Assembly (NCBI GenBank): GCA_947184155.2
Contig: CAMXCT020006190.1
Span: 274,512 to 338,511 of the forward strand
DNA length: 64,000 nt
Direction: 5' to 3'
From: Cladocopium goreaui
Lineage: Eukaryota > Sar > Dinophyceae > Suessiales > Symbiodiniaceae
Every line of letters begins with the position of its first letter. Within the stretch, counting starts at the first letter, position 1. Shown piece by piece: positions 31,563-43,413 of this stretch. The notes under the pieces were generated by a model. That model ran no database searches, was not told where the DNA came from, and worked only from the letters and a program-made list of their open reading frames with translations. Position numbers and translations under genes: made by a program.

Positions 31563-32865
31563 TTAACTCATTTGCATGCTAATATGTCCACAAAAAGTAA
31601 TTATACTGAAATGTAGGCGCTTGGAACATGCTCGAAATGACCTCAAAGACTCAAAGAACCAAACATATTACAGCATTCTTTGAAAGAACTCCAGGAGTTA
31701 TTCTGTGGTGGAAATCATCTTGAGCAAACCCACAGTTTCAGGTTTACACGGGCCATACATTGGGCCCATTCTCAGCTGAGCATTCTACTTCATAATTTAC
31801 AAGATTTCTCCGATCACCCTACCCAACCAAGGCTAGCTCGTAAGTATTGTTCACAAATATAATGTACTCGTTTGGTTTGTCTGAAAAAAAGGTTGAATCT
31901 TACTGTGTTGAGAGAGTTGCTGAAGAAATATGAAGAAACTGTAATGACAAAATTCTCTTGGTAGAACACCCCCTGCTTCAGGCTTGCTTGCCTATCATTC
32001 AAGCCACTACCCCCCCAAACCGCGCAGCATTTCACTGCAGGGGCGTTCTGACATCTACGCTGGGGCCTCTCCTCACCCGTGTTTCAAACGAATGAATGAT
32101 ATATATGATATTAAAACGCAATGTCAACTTGACGTGAACCCATGCTTGATAAATATTAATAATCACTTGTTTATCTTGTTTACTATCATTGATATCATCA
32201 GTAGGAGACGCCAGTCTTAGGAAGAAATATCGTTCTTTGGGTGTCCGCCTCAACCAAATCAAATCTTGATCGTCTCGTACTGACATTGCATGGGTGGATT
32301 TCCCAACGTCTAAGGACGAATTAAACCATGCGAGCTACTGGCAATACTGCCAACAAAAGTGGCCAATCAGCATTGTCAAATTTGGTAAACTCTTTTTGCT
32401 GTACACTGTACTCAGGGGCAACTCAGAAATATGCGCTAACATAAGGTAACATACTGCAACCAATAGACCAATAGTATCCAATAGTATTGTTAGTTGCTCG
32501 CATGACACCTTGAAACGCAAGGTTGCCAAAACCTCTGCCCGAGCAGCGGTGATGAAGAAACATTGGAGCGCCATAGCAGTTGTAATCATGTTGCAGTAGA
32601 CACATTAAAGAAATTATGATGTACCAGTTCCTCTCCGGCAAACATGACAATCCGTTTTTTTGAATTCTACTGATTCTACGGGTTGGATGGGGTAGTATAC
32701 GACCCATGGGTTACACGAAATCTTGTCAAAACGCTTGGAACAGAATCTCTTGTCAAACCATGAGCTGAAAACATGTGGGTGTGTCTGAAAATGTGGACCC
32801 CGTTTCTGATCATTGGAAGCTTAGGTTGTTGGAGGTGAAAAATGGCTGCCTCAACCCATTCACAG
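31563..32865. other. Non-coding stretch
   Basis: AT-rich sequence. Short open frames on both strands without splice pairs; nothing supported. Confidence 0.3.
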
Positions 32866-33011
32866 CTGGCAGGGCCTGGTACGGCCCCGTGCCGTATGGG
32901 GTCATCCCCACATCAGTCCTCCACAGTGCCCGTGAGAATGAAGTCCTCATGCGTCCAACCAAAATCTCAGCAGGGCCCAGGGTCACTTTTCGTCTCCAAA
33001 TTAATTCGGAG
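32866..33011 (+). CDS. Plus-strand exon of unknown protein
   Basis: 48 codons with a two-base overhang: acceptor ATTCACAG/CT, donor TTCGGAG/GTGCCC. Translation GRAWYGPVPYGVIPTSVLHS, ARENEVLMRPTKISAGPRVT, FRLQINSE. The frame is open further upstream and downstream, so boundaries are not unique. Converges on the minus-strand gene at 33270. Confidence 0.45.
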
Positions 33012-33269
33012 GTGCCCCACCCATGCCCATTTGGAACACCATTTGAGCCAATCGAATCTAGGATTTAATCCTTTGGTAAGTTGTGTGTATCCCACTTAAA
33101 TGGCCCCCAACAAATGAAAGTGGAAACATGTGGAAACTTAGACTGTTCTGGAATGCTCAGCTTGAAACCAGTTAAACTGGAGCGTGCTTTCCTAGGGAAA
33201 ATCGTGGATAAAGGAGGTATTTACATGTATTTACAACAAGGATGAACGGCCCGGTTTCACCGCCCGCTT

Positions 33270-33350
33270 TTAGCTTCCTAGCCGAAGCCCCGGCTCCAGC
33301 TTTCTTCGGATGGCATCCATTCGATCGTTCCAGCTCGTCCTGGAAGTGTC
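33270..33350 (-). CDS. Terminal exon of a minus-strand gene
   Basis: 26 codons plus TAA, phase 0: acceptor CTCGTCAG/GACACT. Translation DTSRTSWNDRMDAIRRKLEP, GLRLGS. Joins in phase to 33819-33848. Basic C-terminal tail. Confidence 0.5.
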   Translation of the reverse strand, partial: DTSRTSWNDRMDAIRRKLEPGLRLGS

Positions 33351-33558
33351 CTGACGAGAAAAGGTAGCAATTAGCATAAACAGTTGGGATTAAACGACCA
33401 GAATAGATCTATTGTTCGCCATGGAAAATCCACCCATTTTTAAGTTCGGTAAACCATCTATTTCTATGGGCCATCTATACCATGGCTATTTTAACGAACA
33501 GATATACTAACAGCAACAGTTGGAGTTTGACCGAACATCCATGAAAATCACCCATGTG

Positions 33559-33675
33559 TACCCTCTGGTTATGACTAACATAGCCAAGGTATAGATGGCC
33601 CATAGAAATAGATAGTTTACCGAAGTTACAAAGGGGTGGATTTTCCATGGCAAACTGTTAAATAACCAGATGGTA
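33559..33675. repeat. Foldback element, TACCCTCTGG family
   Basis: TACCCTCTGGTTATGACTA to TTAAATAACCAGATGGTA. A related inverted segment (GGTAAACCATCTATTTCTAT, 33450) lies just to its left and pairs with CATAGAAATAGATAGTTTAC at 33600. Confidence 0.65.
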
Positions 33676-33818
33676 TATTAAAAAAACATGAGTCCGTTTT
33701 CGAAAACGGCCCCCACTACAATGTGAGAATATAAGCTAGTATGGAAAGTGAGCGCAAGTACGGAAAGTATACTTGGTTTATGATCTGGATTCTTCAGACA
33801 CCTCTCACGGTTGCCTAC

Positions 33819-33848
33819 GGTTTGGCACAGCTCTTCATCCAGTGAGAA
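33819..33848 (-). CDS. Ten-codon exon
   Basis: Acceptor GGGAAG/TTC, donor AAACC/GTAGGC, phase 0 at both ends. Translation FSLDEELCQT. Too short to stand alone, but it joins the exons at 34692-34798 and 33270-33350 in phase. Confidence 0.4.
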
Positions 33849-34119
33849 CTTCCCTCTTTAATAATAAACCATCCCAGAAATTTACCATAAATTGATGGTA
33901 TAAACTATCAACAAACACGATGGTATATAATAAACTATTTATATCAACAATCAAAATATGGGTGGTTCATTATTTCTTCAAAAACTCACATTAAACCATA
34001 ATATAAAACTTAAACAAACATACATATACCCGTCCATAGTATCTCTGGAACAATCAGCATGTTCCCCCCATCAGAGCCATGAAAATGGAAATCCCGCCCA
34101 TTGGCTCCAAGCTATCTAA

Positions 34120-34240
34120 GGAGGTTTCCTAAGTCATGGGGGTACCCCCAGTCATCATGCATTTATAGATGGATTTTCCCTTATAAACCATTCAGCTATT
34201 GGGGATTATTGGGGTAACCCCATGACTTAGGAAACCTCCA
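34120..34240. repeat. Foldback element, GGTTTCC/GGAAACC family
   Basis: GGAGGTTTCCTAAGTCATGG to CCATGACTTAGGAAACCTCC: arms of about 20 bases, nearly perfect. Confidence 0.8.
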
Positions 34241-34691
34241 TGTGGAAATGGAACATCAGCTGCCACGAATTCCACGAATTATTCGTCTCATGGCCAATCA
34301 TACACATCCCCAGTGGCAAACCACGATTATAGCATATTATAGCAACCCAAAAAACATGCCGAACATTGCTTCCAGGAAGTTCGATGATGATTCAGAATAA
34401 CCATCTTTCTTCAGGTTTTCCAACTTTTCGAGCAACGGCTAAACCGGACAATTTTGGACATGGTTTTGACCTCCAACCTTGACCTGACTCCCAGCTGATG
34501 GGTCATGGCGCGGAACAAATTGCCCATGGATTTCCGATTTCCCAGACCATTAACGTTTATGTTTTGGTTCTAAAATCCCATGAGCAAAACCATCAAAATC
34601 ATCTAACATCAAATTTGGCTTATAAAATCCCAGGGTTTCCCATCAAATCACCCTCTAAAGTCACCATCAAAGCCCATGGTTTCACCGTCAC

Positions 34692-34798
34692 CCGCCCTGC
34701 CTTGCGCTGAATCTTCTTACGACCACCCTCAGGATTTCCATTCATCGTGTCGCGTAAGGCTTCAACCTCAGTGCCCCACGGAGGAATGGAAATGCACC
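34692..34798 (-). CDS. Exon of the minus-strand gene
   Basis: 35 codons after a two-base overhang: acceptor TAGCCCAG/GG, donor GGGCGG/GTGACG. Translation CISIPPWGTEVEALRDTMNG, NPEGGRKKIQRKAGR. Phase 0 out, matching 33819-33848; the incoming phase matches the exon at 38618-38707 across an intron of about 3.8 kb that holds the TIR element. No family recognised. Confidence 0.55.
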
Positions 34799-35189
34799 CT
34801 GGGCTAAACATACAAAAAGATGAACATTTCATGGAATATGGGTAATACCCGACTTAGTGTCATTAAACAGTGCGGGCCGCTGGTAAATCCTCGAACTAGC
34901 GATGGGCATCTAGTTCTACAACATCAGCAAGATCGAACCCAAATATATATATATATATATAATCCCCATCTGGTGCACTCCGGAGAGTCCTGTCCTGGGA
35001 AAATATCGTGATTAATTTTTGGGGTCCTGACCTTTTTAAGATTAAAATCCTGGTGCTTGACCTTACTTGCCGGAATTTATAGTCTCAGACGAATAAAACT
35101 TGCAGGCAATAATTTCCTGATGCTTAAGGTTTCCAGAAAGGAATTTCTCCCCCTCTAATATCAATTAAATTCCTGGGTGCCAACCCTTA

Positions 35190-35783
35190 TAGTGACGGAC
35201 ATATACTTAGAACATCATTTTTTCCAAAATTTCGGAGCCTTTTCTTAGAACATCAAAACAACTACACTTAGAACATCAGAAATGTTCTAAGTACGCACTT
35301 AGAACATCAGAAAAACAGATACTTAGAACATCTCCTTTGATTTTTTGCATACTTAGAACATTAAACACACATATACTTAGAACATGTCCTGTTACTTTGG
35401 TAAATCTGCATATATACACACAAATACCTTGGTGAACACCATACTTAGAACACTTTCTCCCCTCACTGCTGCGGCATTCTATACCTTTTCTTCGGGAACA
35501 ATATCCCAAGCAGTCTTCGCTGCAATGGGAAGGTCTCTAGTATATAATTTATGGGTTTCCTACAGGGGGTAGTCAAAAAGCATAGGTTTCAATACTAAAA
35601 TGAGCTAAAATGAATTATGTATGGTTCCCATTGGTTCCCCACTGGGATGTTCTAAGTATAGCTTGGAAATGTTCTAAGTATAGGTTTTGGGTATGTTCTA
35701 ACGACTTAATACTTAGAACATCCCCGCTGTGAAGGTTTTCAGAATTTTTTTCCAAATGATGTTCTAAGTATTTGTCCGTCGCT
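35190..35783. mobile_element. 594-bp TIR element with many ACTTAGAACAT subterminal repeats
   Basis: Ends match as inverted repeats over about 30 bases: AGTGACGGACATATACTTAG and, in complement, AGCGACGGACAAATACTTAG. TA lies at both outer edges, compatible with a TA target duplication. At least twelve copies of ACTTAGAACAT or its complement fill the element, forward copies mainly on the left and inverted copies mainly on the right. Confidence 0.75.
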
Positions 35784-36129
35784 ATATATAAAGCTCAACA
35801 AACAACCCCTCAACATATGCTGTTAACCGACTTATTTCCTGGGACCCAGGGTTTACATATGAATGTTTCGAAGCCCATGACAGTTTCGAGTGGGGGCTAT
35901 CTAAAGACGAACCCAAAACTCACTTGTTTATCGCATGAATCACCACATTCCCAATTACTTGGGAGTATGTAAAATTAAGAATCAGATGCTTTGGGGCTTA
36001 CCGCAATCACAACCACCCAAATTAAATCACGTGTTAACAATTTCCTGGGCTGCACAGACCACAACTTTAGCTAATAACCCGCGCCTGGAACATATTAAAT
36101 CGTGGATCCGAACGTTTCCAGCTCATTTT

Positions 36130-37900
36130 ATGTGATGGCGAAGCTGAACATATGTCATATGTGTTTGCACCCTTTCGGATGGACAAATGTATTTTCAGCA
36201 AAAAACATGTGTTTTGCATTTTGGGCGCGCGTTGACACAAAATTATTGAATTTGTCACATCATTTCAAATCTATGGATGGTTGGCCTGGTGATGCGACTT
36301 TTTTTCCCTGTGGGGCCAACCTTTGGAGATCATCAGCATGTATAAAGCCAAAAAAGGTCCAGCCCCTTGGAATTTATTTTTGACACCTGCGCCTCGGCCT
36401 CTTCAAGTCACCTTTTTGGTTGGTGAAGCTGAACATATGTGGTTGTAGCCTTTTGCTAGGACAAATGTATTTTCAGCCAAAAATCATGTGTTTTGCATTG
36501 TGGGCGCGCGTTGACACAAAATTATTGAATTTGTCCCATCATGTCCTATCTATGGATGGTTGGCCTGGTGATGCGACTTTTTTCCTGTTGGGCCAACCTT
36601 TGAAGATCATCAGCATGTATTCAGCCAAAAAAGGTCCAGCCCCTTGGAATTTATTTTTGACGCCTGCGCCTCGGCCTCTTCAGGTCACCTTTTTTGGTTG
36701 GTGAAGCTGAACATATGTGGTTGCAGCCTTTTGCTAGGACAAATGTATTTTCAACAAAAAACATGTGTTTTGCATTTTGGGCGCGCGTTGACACAAAATG
36801 CTTGAATTTGTCACATCATTTCGTATCTATGGATGGTTGGCCTGGTGGTGCGACTTTTTCCCTGTGGGGCCAACCTTTGAAGATCATCCGCATGTATTCA
36901 GCCAAAAAAGGTCCAGCCCCTTGGAATTTATTTTTGACACCTGCGCCTCGGCCTCTTCAGGTCACCTTTTTTGGTTGGTGAAGCTGAACATATGTGGTTG
37001 CAGCCTTTTTCTAGGACAATATTTTCAACAAAAAACATGTGTTTTGCATTTTGGGCGCGCGTTGACACAAAATGCTTGAATTTGTCACATCATTTCCTAT
37101 CTATGGATGGTTGGCCTGGTGATGCGACTTTTTTCCTGTGGGGCCAACCTTTGGAGATCATCCGCATGTATTCAGCCAAAAAAGGTCTAGCCCCTTGGAA
37201 TTTATTTTTGACACCTGCGCCTCGGCCTCTTCAAGTCACCTTGTTTGGTTGGTGAAACTGATATATGTGGTTGCAGCCTTTTGCTAGGACAAATGTATTT
37301 TCAGCAAAAAACATTTGTTTTGCATTTTGGGCGCGCGTTGACACAAAATTATTGAATTTGTCCCATCATGTCCTATCTATGGATGGTTGGCCTGGTGATG
37401 CGACTTTTTTCCTGTTGGGCCAACCTTTGAAGATCATCAGCATGTATTCAGCCAAAAAAGGTCCAGCCCTTTGGAATTTATTTTTGCCACCTGCGCCTCG
37501 CCCTCTTCAAGTCACCTTGTTTGCTTGGTGAAGCTGAACATATGTGGTTGCAGCCTTTTGCTAGGACAAATTTATTTTCAGCAAAAAAACATGCGTTTTG
37601 CATTTTGAGCGCACATTGACACAAAATTCTTGAATTTGTCCCATCCTTTCCTATCTATGGATGGTTGGCCTGGTGATGCGACTTTTTTCCTGTGGGGCCA
37701 ACCTTTGAAGATCATCCGCATGTATTCAGCCAAAAAAGGTCCAGCCCCTTGGAATTTATTTTTGACACCTGCGCCTCGGCCTCTTCAAGTCACCTTGTTT
37801 GGTTGGTGAAGCTGAACATATGTGGCTGCAGCCTTTTGCTAGGACAAATCTATTTTCAGCAAAAAACATGTGTTTTGCATTTTGGGCGCGCGTTCAGGAC
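36130..37900 (+). repeat. 277-bp satellite, six to seven units
   Basis: Units start near GAAGCTGAACATATG at 36138, 36424, 36702, 36979, 37256, 37528 and 37806, with about 90-95% identity by eye. Each unit contains an open frame of 88-95 codons. Because 277 is not a multiple of three the frames do not fuse. Members include GGGCGCGCGTTGACACAAAA and ATCTATGGATGGTTGGCCTG. Confidence 0.9.
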
Positions 37901-38617
37901 AAATGTACCCCTTTGCAAGGACAAATGTATCTTTGGAATTTGTTCCTGGTGTCTAACCTAGGCACATTCAGCATTATAATCATTATAGCACCATTTCCAC
38001 AGATTTAAATCCTGGTTCCCAACCTTTTAGAGTCATGTAAAGAACCATACCCCCTCAAATAATCATGGGGCATTTTTTTCCTGGGGTTTGACGTACATAT
38101 ATGTTCCAGTGAACTCCCCCCCATGAACATTACTTTCCTGTGGCCGGACGTTTGCAAAATAATCTTGAAATATTTTTGACATATTTTGAACCAAAATTGT
38201 TTTCCTGGGTTCGAAGGGACGCAGGGTTAGTATGTGCAAATTGGATCAAATCGGTGATTTCAAAATTATTTTTGGGTACTGGACTCCCAGGAAAATAATC
38301 TGCATCACCAGATGGGGATTATATATATATATATATATCATAGAAGAGCTCACTCCCACTTGGTCTAAATGAAGTGCTGAAACATCAGCACCGGAAACAT
38401 TGAAGTCATGTTTGATGAGACCGGATGGTACTAATCCCATCCGGTCGTCGCAGTAATATATCAATATGTATCCCATGAATATTCCAGTAACTAAGATTGA
38501 TATATCATGATATCTCTACCATAGCCATAAACCATAGTTCAGCATAGCTAACATCCCACTAATATTATACAATCAGCTTGGCTGTCATCCCTTGCCCAGC
38601 TCTGTGATGCCACACAC

Positions 38618-38707
38618 AGGTCTTCAGATCCTTCCGTGCTCGCGCCGAATCATTCAGTGCCTGCGTCGCGCTGATGTTTGGAAGGGGCCAGCGCTTGTGG
38701 CTCCAAC
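38618..38707 (-). CDS. Exon of the minus-strand gene upstream of the TIR element
   Basis: 29 codons: acceptor AGCTCCAG/GT, donor AGACCT/GTGTGT. Translation WSHKRWPLPNISATQALNDS, ARARKDLKT. The single base left open joins the GG of the exon at 34692-34798 to give Trp, so the two exons are phase-compatible. An alternative reading continues to a GTATAA donor at about 38575. Confidence 0.45.
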
Positions 38708-38747
38708 CTGGAGCTGGGGACTTATTAAGGATTTCTTGCAGATGCAT

Positions 38748-38859
38748 GGAGGTTTCCATAAATGGGGGTACCCCAAAATAGATGTTTTTTTAAAGAAAAA
38801 AACAGAAATTCCTATGAAAATGGATGATTGGGGGGTACCCCTATTTTAGGAAACCTCCA
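38748..38859. repeat. Foldback element, GGTTTCC/GGAAACC family
   Basis: GGAGGTTTCCATAAATGGGG to CCCCTATTTTAGGAAACCTC. About 112 bases. Confidence 0.8.
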
Positions 38860-40011
38860 CATGGGAACATACTAGCAATTGCAGTCAGGGAAAATGCAGC
38901 ATATATTTCCACAATTCTTTGCATGTAATTTACCAGCTGATCAGAATTCAAAGCCGCTCAGGAGATCGAAACTGAGTGTCAACCAAGGACGCAGTGGAGC
39001 ATGAAGGCCTCCAGTCAGAATTACTTCAGATTTTACCTGCAACTCTCTCTCTCTCTCTCTCTCTTTTGGGAGCCATCATCCCAGGAAAAAAACATCCAGG
39101 CTATTGTACATATATATATATATATAATATAATATATATATATATAATATATAGGTATATATATATAGACATATGGGGGTGTCCTAAAAAGGGGAGGGAC
39201 ACCAAATCATCCAAATTTGATCATATTTAGTATTGACACCCATGGTGACTTGGGGATACCCCAAAGACTGCAGGGAAAATCCTCGGCTTTCCGTTTTAAA
39301 GGGGCCGTTATAAACCGTTATATCATATCAAATCGCATGATATCCCGGGATATCCCAATACAGTATATCAGTATATCCAACTATATCCCGTCTATATAAC
39401 ATTTTTTTGTGTGAACAATCAATCCGTTCCCTGTTTTTGCTGGCTAAATCACCATGCATCACCATGTATAGCTAGATGGTTGACCGGTTGACCCCTGATG
39501 ATATGTTTGAATGATTGAACCCCCATAGGTATCCACAAATCATCATCAGTAAATCATAGTAAAACCATCATCAACAACTTTCATTTGGTACACGTGGGAA
39601 GTATATAAATATAACAAGAGGTTAAGGGAGTACCACTAAATCATTGACACACTTTTAGTATTGCGAGACATGTTTCTGGTGTTGCACGACCTCATTTTCC
39701 AACGCTGCCTTTCGGATTGTATGTCAAGAGCACTGGCACCTACAGTATTTCGTTTTGGATTTCTCCCCTACATCATTCTGCAACGATGGATCCTCAGCAA
39801 AACCTAGTTGAATCCATCCTAAATCTGACATTCATAGCGAAAACGGATGCGTTTTTTGCCCAATTTAGCTAGATGATTTGCAATATTTACTGTACCTACA
39901 CTATTTACTGTACCTAAAAAAGGATAAAAAAGGTAGTTTCCAAGCAGCTGTGGCAAATTACATCAAATTACCAAGCCGGCTCAGCGCCGGCTAAACGGTA
40001 TAAACGGTGAC
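38860..40011. other. AT-rich non-coding stretch
   Basis: Includes (CT)n at 39045-39062 and (AT)n at 39112-39170. A GC-richer block near 38950-39035 has no firm reading frame. Confidence 0.35.
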
Positions 40012-40045
40012 CTGTTGGATGCGCTTGCCCTTGGTGTCCACTTTC
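40012..40045 (-). CDS. Short basic exon
   Basis: Eleven codons plus one base: acceptor TCCCGAG/G, donor CCAACAG/GTCACC. Translation KVDTKGKRIQQ. The frame stays open further upstream (RLDAPSRHLPR), so the exon may be longer. Confidence 0.35.
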
Positions 40046-40281
40046 CTCGGGAGATGGCGAGATGGCGCGTCCAGGCGGGGGTCCAAAAATGGCGTGGCAG
40101 CAAAAAATGGGAATCCAACAAAAACACGTGGACAATGGATGGAAAATGGATGAACATATCTAGCACTCACATCGAAAATCATTTGGAGATCATATTTGAT
40201 ACACTATGATTTCGGAATATCTCATGATATCTCATGCAACATGTGGATTTCATGAAAGCAACCATGGCCTTTATATAACAC

Positions 40282-40313
40282 CTCTCTTTTGCGGAGCGCC
40301 TCTGCCTCGGAGC
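40282..40313 (-). CDS. Short charged exon
   Basis: Ten codons after a two-base overhang: acceptor AAACCAG/GC, donor AGAGAG/GTGTTA. Translation SEAEALRKRE. Same charged style as the exons of this minus-strand gene; phase to 40012-40045 does not join directly. Confidence 0.35.
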
Positions 40314-40561
40314 CTGGTTTTTTTCCACATGGACTCCACCCGTCGACTTGATCCAGTGGAATTCCAATGTTCCAACTGCCAGCCCAAATCATCCCATGTC
40401 TAGGTTTTTTCCCCTTCAGAAGTCAAAAATCCGCCCCTCAAACCGAGGGAAAGACATCAAAATCGATCTAAAGACCACCAACATTGATTCATGGATATTA
40501 AATGATATTGCAATTAGATACTAATGGATATTAACCTCTATTCATGGATATTAAATGATAC

Positions 40562-40628
40562 TATTTGGATTCTTAGATTTCGCAGCTTCATTCTGCCCCT
40601 TCTTCGTGGCCAATCTACACGACCCGCC
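40562..40628 (-). CDS. Short exon of unknown protein
   Basis: 22 codons plus one base: acceptor ATTTCCAG/GGC, donor AAATA/GTATCA (weak). Translation GGSCRLATKKGQNEAAKSKN. Only one strong splice signal. Confidence 0.3.
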
Positions 40629-40668
40629 CTGGAAATCATCCCAAGCAGCTTGAACAAGTAGCCTAAAT

Positions 40669-40776
40669 GGTAAACGTTTAGATAACAAACTGGAACATCA
40701 CCATGCTATTCATGGGTAAATCAACTATTTAACTAGCCATGACTTCAATAGCAAACTGTTACTTTACCAGAGGTTA
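40669..40776. repeat. Foldback element, TACCCTCTGG family
   Basis: GGTAAACGTTTAGATAACAAA to ACTGTTACTTTACCAGAGG: degenerate arms, same core (GGGTAAATCAACTATTT) as other copies. Confidence 0.55.
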
Positions 40777-41606
40777 CATGATGTAATATGTATACTGCAT
40801 TTATGTATGCATAAATATGTATATATATATATGCAATATATATTATATGAAACATTATGAATTATGAGTCATTATTTAAATTATGAAACTACGGTATATT
40901 GGAGTTCCACCCCACCATTTTCAATGCTAGCGGAAGGGAACAAATCGATCTTCACCGGATTTCCAACAAAAAAATTGAAACCTGTCTTATATTATATGTT
41001 TTATCCCATTGTTGGCTGATGGTGGCTGTATACCATGAAATATGGATAATTATGGTTATTTTCGTGCACCCTTTTTTTGATAAACTCCCCCAATGTGAGA
41101 CAAGTTCATAACAACCTACTCAACCAATGTTTACTCTCCAATAGTTCTACCTGGCAATGAAAAAACACCTGTTGAAACATAAAGTTGTCACATTTGTCCC
41201 ATTCGAATTCAACATTGGGAATGTCCAATTCCATCTTGAATTCCCATGGGCGTAACCACGTTTTCACACAGGTATGGGCCAACAATTAGGCAACAAAGGG
41301 AGCAGAAGTCTGGCTGGCTCACTCTGTCAATGGGATAGTGATGTTGTGAGGTCCAAACCGCAAGAAAACTAGGAATCAGCATCTACCAGCTTGCATTCCC
41401 CATCATAATCAGCTTGGTTTATGCTGATTAAATCACAATCAAAAATTTCATCAATTGACAAACTGGTTAATTGGTTCATTCTAACCCATCATTGTTTGGT
41501 TGCAATTAACTGCAATGGTTTATTGTGGTATAACGTAACCCGCCAAATTGAGATAAACTGATATAATAATATATGATACATGTGGTATAACATAACAACA
41601 TGTAAC

Positions 41607-41684
41607 AAATCCGAGCTGCTCCAGCGTTTCCCAGCGATGACGCCTCAAGGCCTCGCGGTCGATGTCCGGCTGGACGTGTCGAAC
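41607..41684 (-). CDS. Helical exon of unknown protein
   Basis: 26 codons, phase 0: acceptor GTGGCCAG/GTT, donor GGATTT/GTTACA. Translation VRHVQPDIDREALRRHRWET, LEQLGF. Charged helix. The other minus frames are less protein-like. Confidence 0.5.
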
Positions 41685-42847
41685 CTGGCCACGACACCAT
41701 GGAATGAATTCAACATGAACTGCCCAAGAAACATGCACGTGTTGTGTAGATTTTATGGTAATGTTATGCGAAACACATCTTTTGATGCGTATTTATGATT
41801 GTGTTCCATTCTGTACGTTTTTTTTTGATGGTTCAATGGGATGTTTTTGTATGTTTCTCTAAAATCTTTGTGTGTGTGTACGGGTTTAGACCCTTTTTGG
41901 CCTGCAAACATGTGGGTTTGTCACAAACATCGGATTAAGGCAGCAAAGTCAAGCTGCTTTCAACAATTTTGAAGAACGTGTTTAGCCTGTTTTAGCGTAT
42001 TTGACCTGACCCTCATTGGCTAATATTTCTAGTATTTCTGCCAAATATTGTGCATTTATCCTCATCCATCCTCCTCATATTGCATAATTACCCCCAGCAA
42101 GCAGGCAAAACAATAACATGATCTGAAACAAACCACTAGCATTTCAAGGGTTGGATCTCTTCCATCGAAGAAGTGGAGTGTAGCCGTGTACTTCCAGTTT
42201 TTTGTTTCAAACCTATTGACACACACACACAGACACACAGAGAGAGAGAGAGAGAGAGATAGATAGATAGCTAGCTAGCTAGGTAGGTAGGTAGATAAAT
42301 AGATTATATAAATGGGTAGGCTAATTGGACAGATTAATTAGATCGATTAATTAGATAGATCAATTAGATAGACTAATGAAATACATCAATTAGAAAGATT
42401 AATTAGGTAGATTAACTAGGTAGATCAACCAGATAGATTATATATCTATTTATCTGTTTATCCATCTATCTATCTATCTATCTACCTATCTATCTATCTT
42501 ATCTTATCTTATCTTTTCTTATCTATCTACCTATCTATCCATCTATCCATCTATCTATCTATCCATCCATCCATCGATCTATCTATCTATCTATCCATCC
42601 ATCGATCTATCGATCTATCGATCTATCGATCTATCGACCTATCGATCTATCGATATATCTATCTATCTATCTATCTATCTATCTAATCTATCCATCTATC
42701 TATCTATCTACCTATCTATCTATCTATCTATCTATTTATCTCTCTATCTATCTATCTATCGATCTATCTATCGATCTATCGATCTATCGATCTATCGATC
42801 TATCGATCTATCGATCTATCGATCTATCGATCTATCTATCTATCTAC

Positions 42848-42878
<31 letters not shown>

Positions 42879-43413
42879 ATCTATCTATCCATCTTATCTA
42901 TCCATCTATCTATCTATCTGTCTGTCTGTCTGTCTATCTAATCTATCTTATCATGTAATTTATCCAATTAATCTATCTAATTTAGTCTATCTAATTAGAT
43001 AGATGGATAGACATTATAGACACGCTCAAACACCATAGATATTCCATAAACAGTTGCGAACTCTTCGCACAAACATGCAAAAACATCAGCATGCAACCAA
43101 GATCAGTGTGTGGTATAGTTGCTGGTTCTATCCTCTGATGCCCCACTACTTGCTGACAATACTAGCAGCATCCCCATTCTTGGTGGGTAAAAGAACCCCA
43201 CATAAGTATTAACAATTACTTTTTTTGGGTCAGGCAACAACAGAAACCAGTTCTTTACACAGTACCAGGGACTGGAAGAACTCAGGAGGGATTATGAGTG
43301 TTGGTCCATAAAACACGGGTGATGTACCCTAGAGTCAGCTGACAATAATGTAGAAAACCCATGGGTTTCCCTAGGAACATGATCTACAAAATTGTGGATT
43401 TTCACATCTATGT
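41685..43413. other. Non-coding stretch with a large tetranucleotide microsatellite
   Basis: AT-rich unique sequence, then the tract at 42233-42960, then unique AT-rich sequence. Nothing coding seen. Confidence 0.4.
42233..42960. repeat. Compound tetranucleotide microsatellite
   Basis: (AC)n, (AG)n, (GATA)n, (GCTA)n and (GGTA)n blocks at 42225-42300, then degenerate ATTAGATAGA, then (TCTA)n with inserted (TCGA)-containing blocks, where ATCGATCT repeats as an 8-base unit at about 42595-42655 and 42760-42835. Confidence 0.9.

Larger units (their letters stand above)
34943..38338. mobile_element. 3.4 kb terminal-inverted-repeat element
   Basis: Left end (AT)n-AATCCCCATCTGGTG at about 34943-34976; right end CACCAGATGGGGATT-(AT)n at about 38308-38338. 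Similarity of the ends extends inwards loosely (GTCCTGTCCTGGGAAAAT versus ATTTTCCTGGGAGTCC in complement). Inside are a smaller TIR element (35190-35783), the 277-bp satellite (36130-37900) and stretches with recurring TTCCTGG phrases. No transposase frame was found, so it is non-autonomous or carries an unrecognised protein. Target-site duplication is masked by the AT runs. Confidence 0.55.

Noticed and set aside
36102-37531. Seven separate genes for similar 93-95-residue proteins
   Set aside because: They coincide one-to-one with satellite units and have no splice or regulatory context.
42233-42960. CRISPR-like regular repeats
   Set aside because: Simple tetranucleotide tracts without spacers, in a eukaryotic context.
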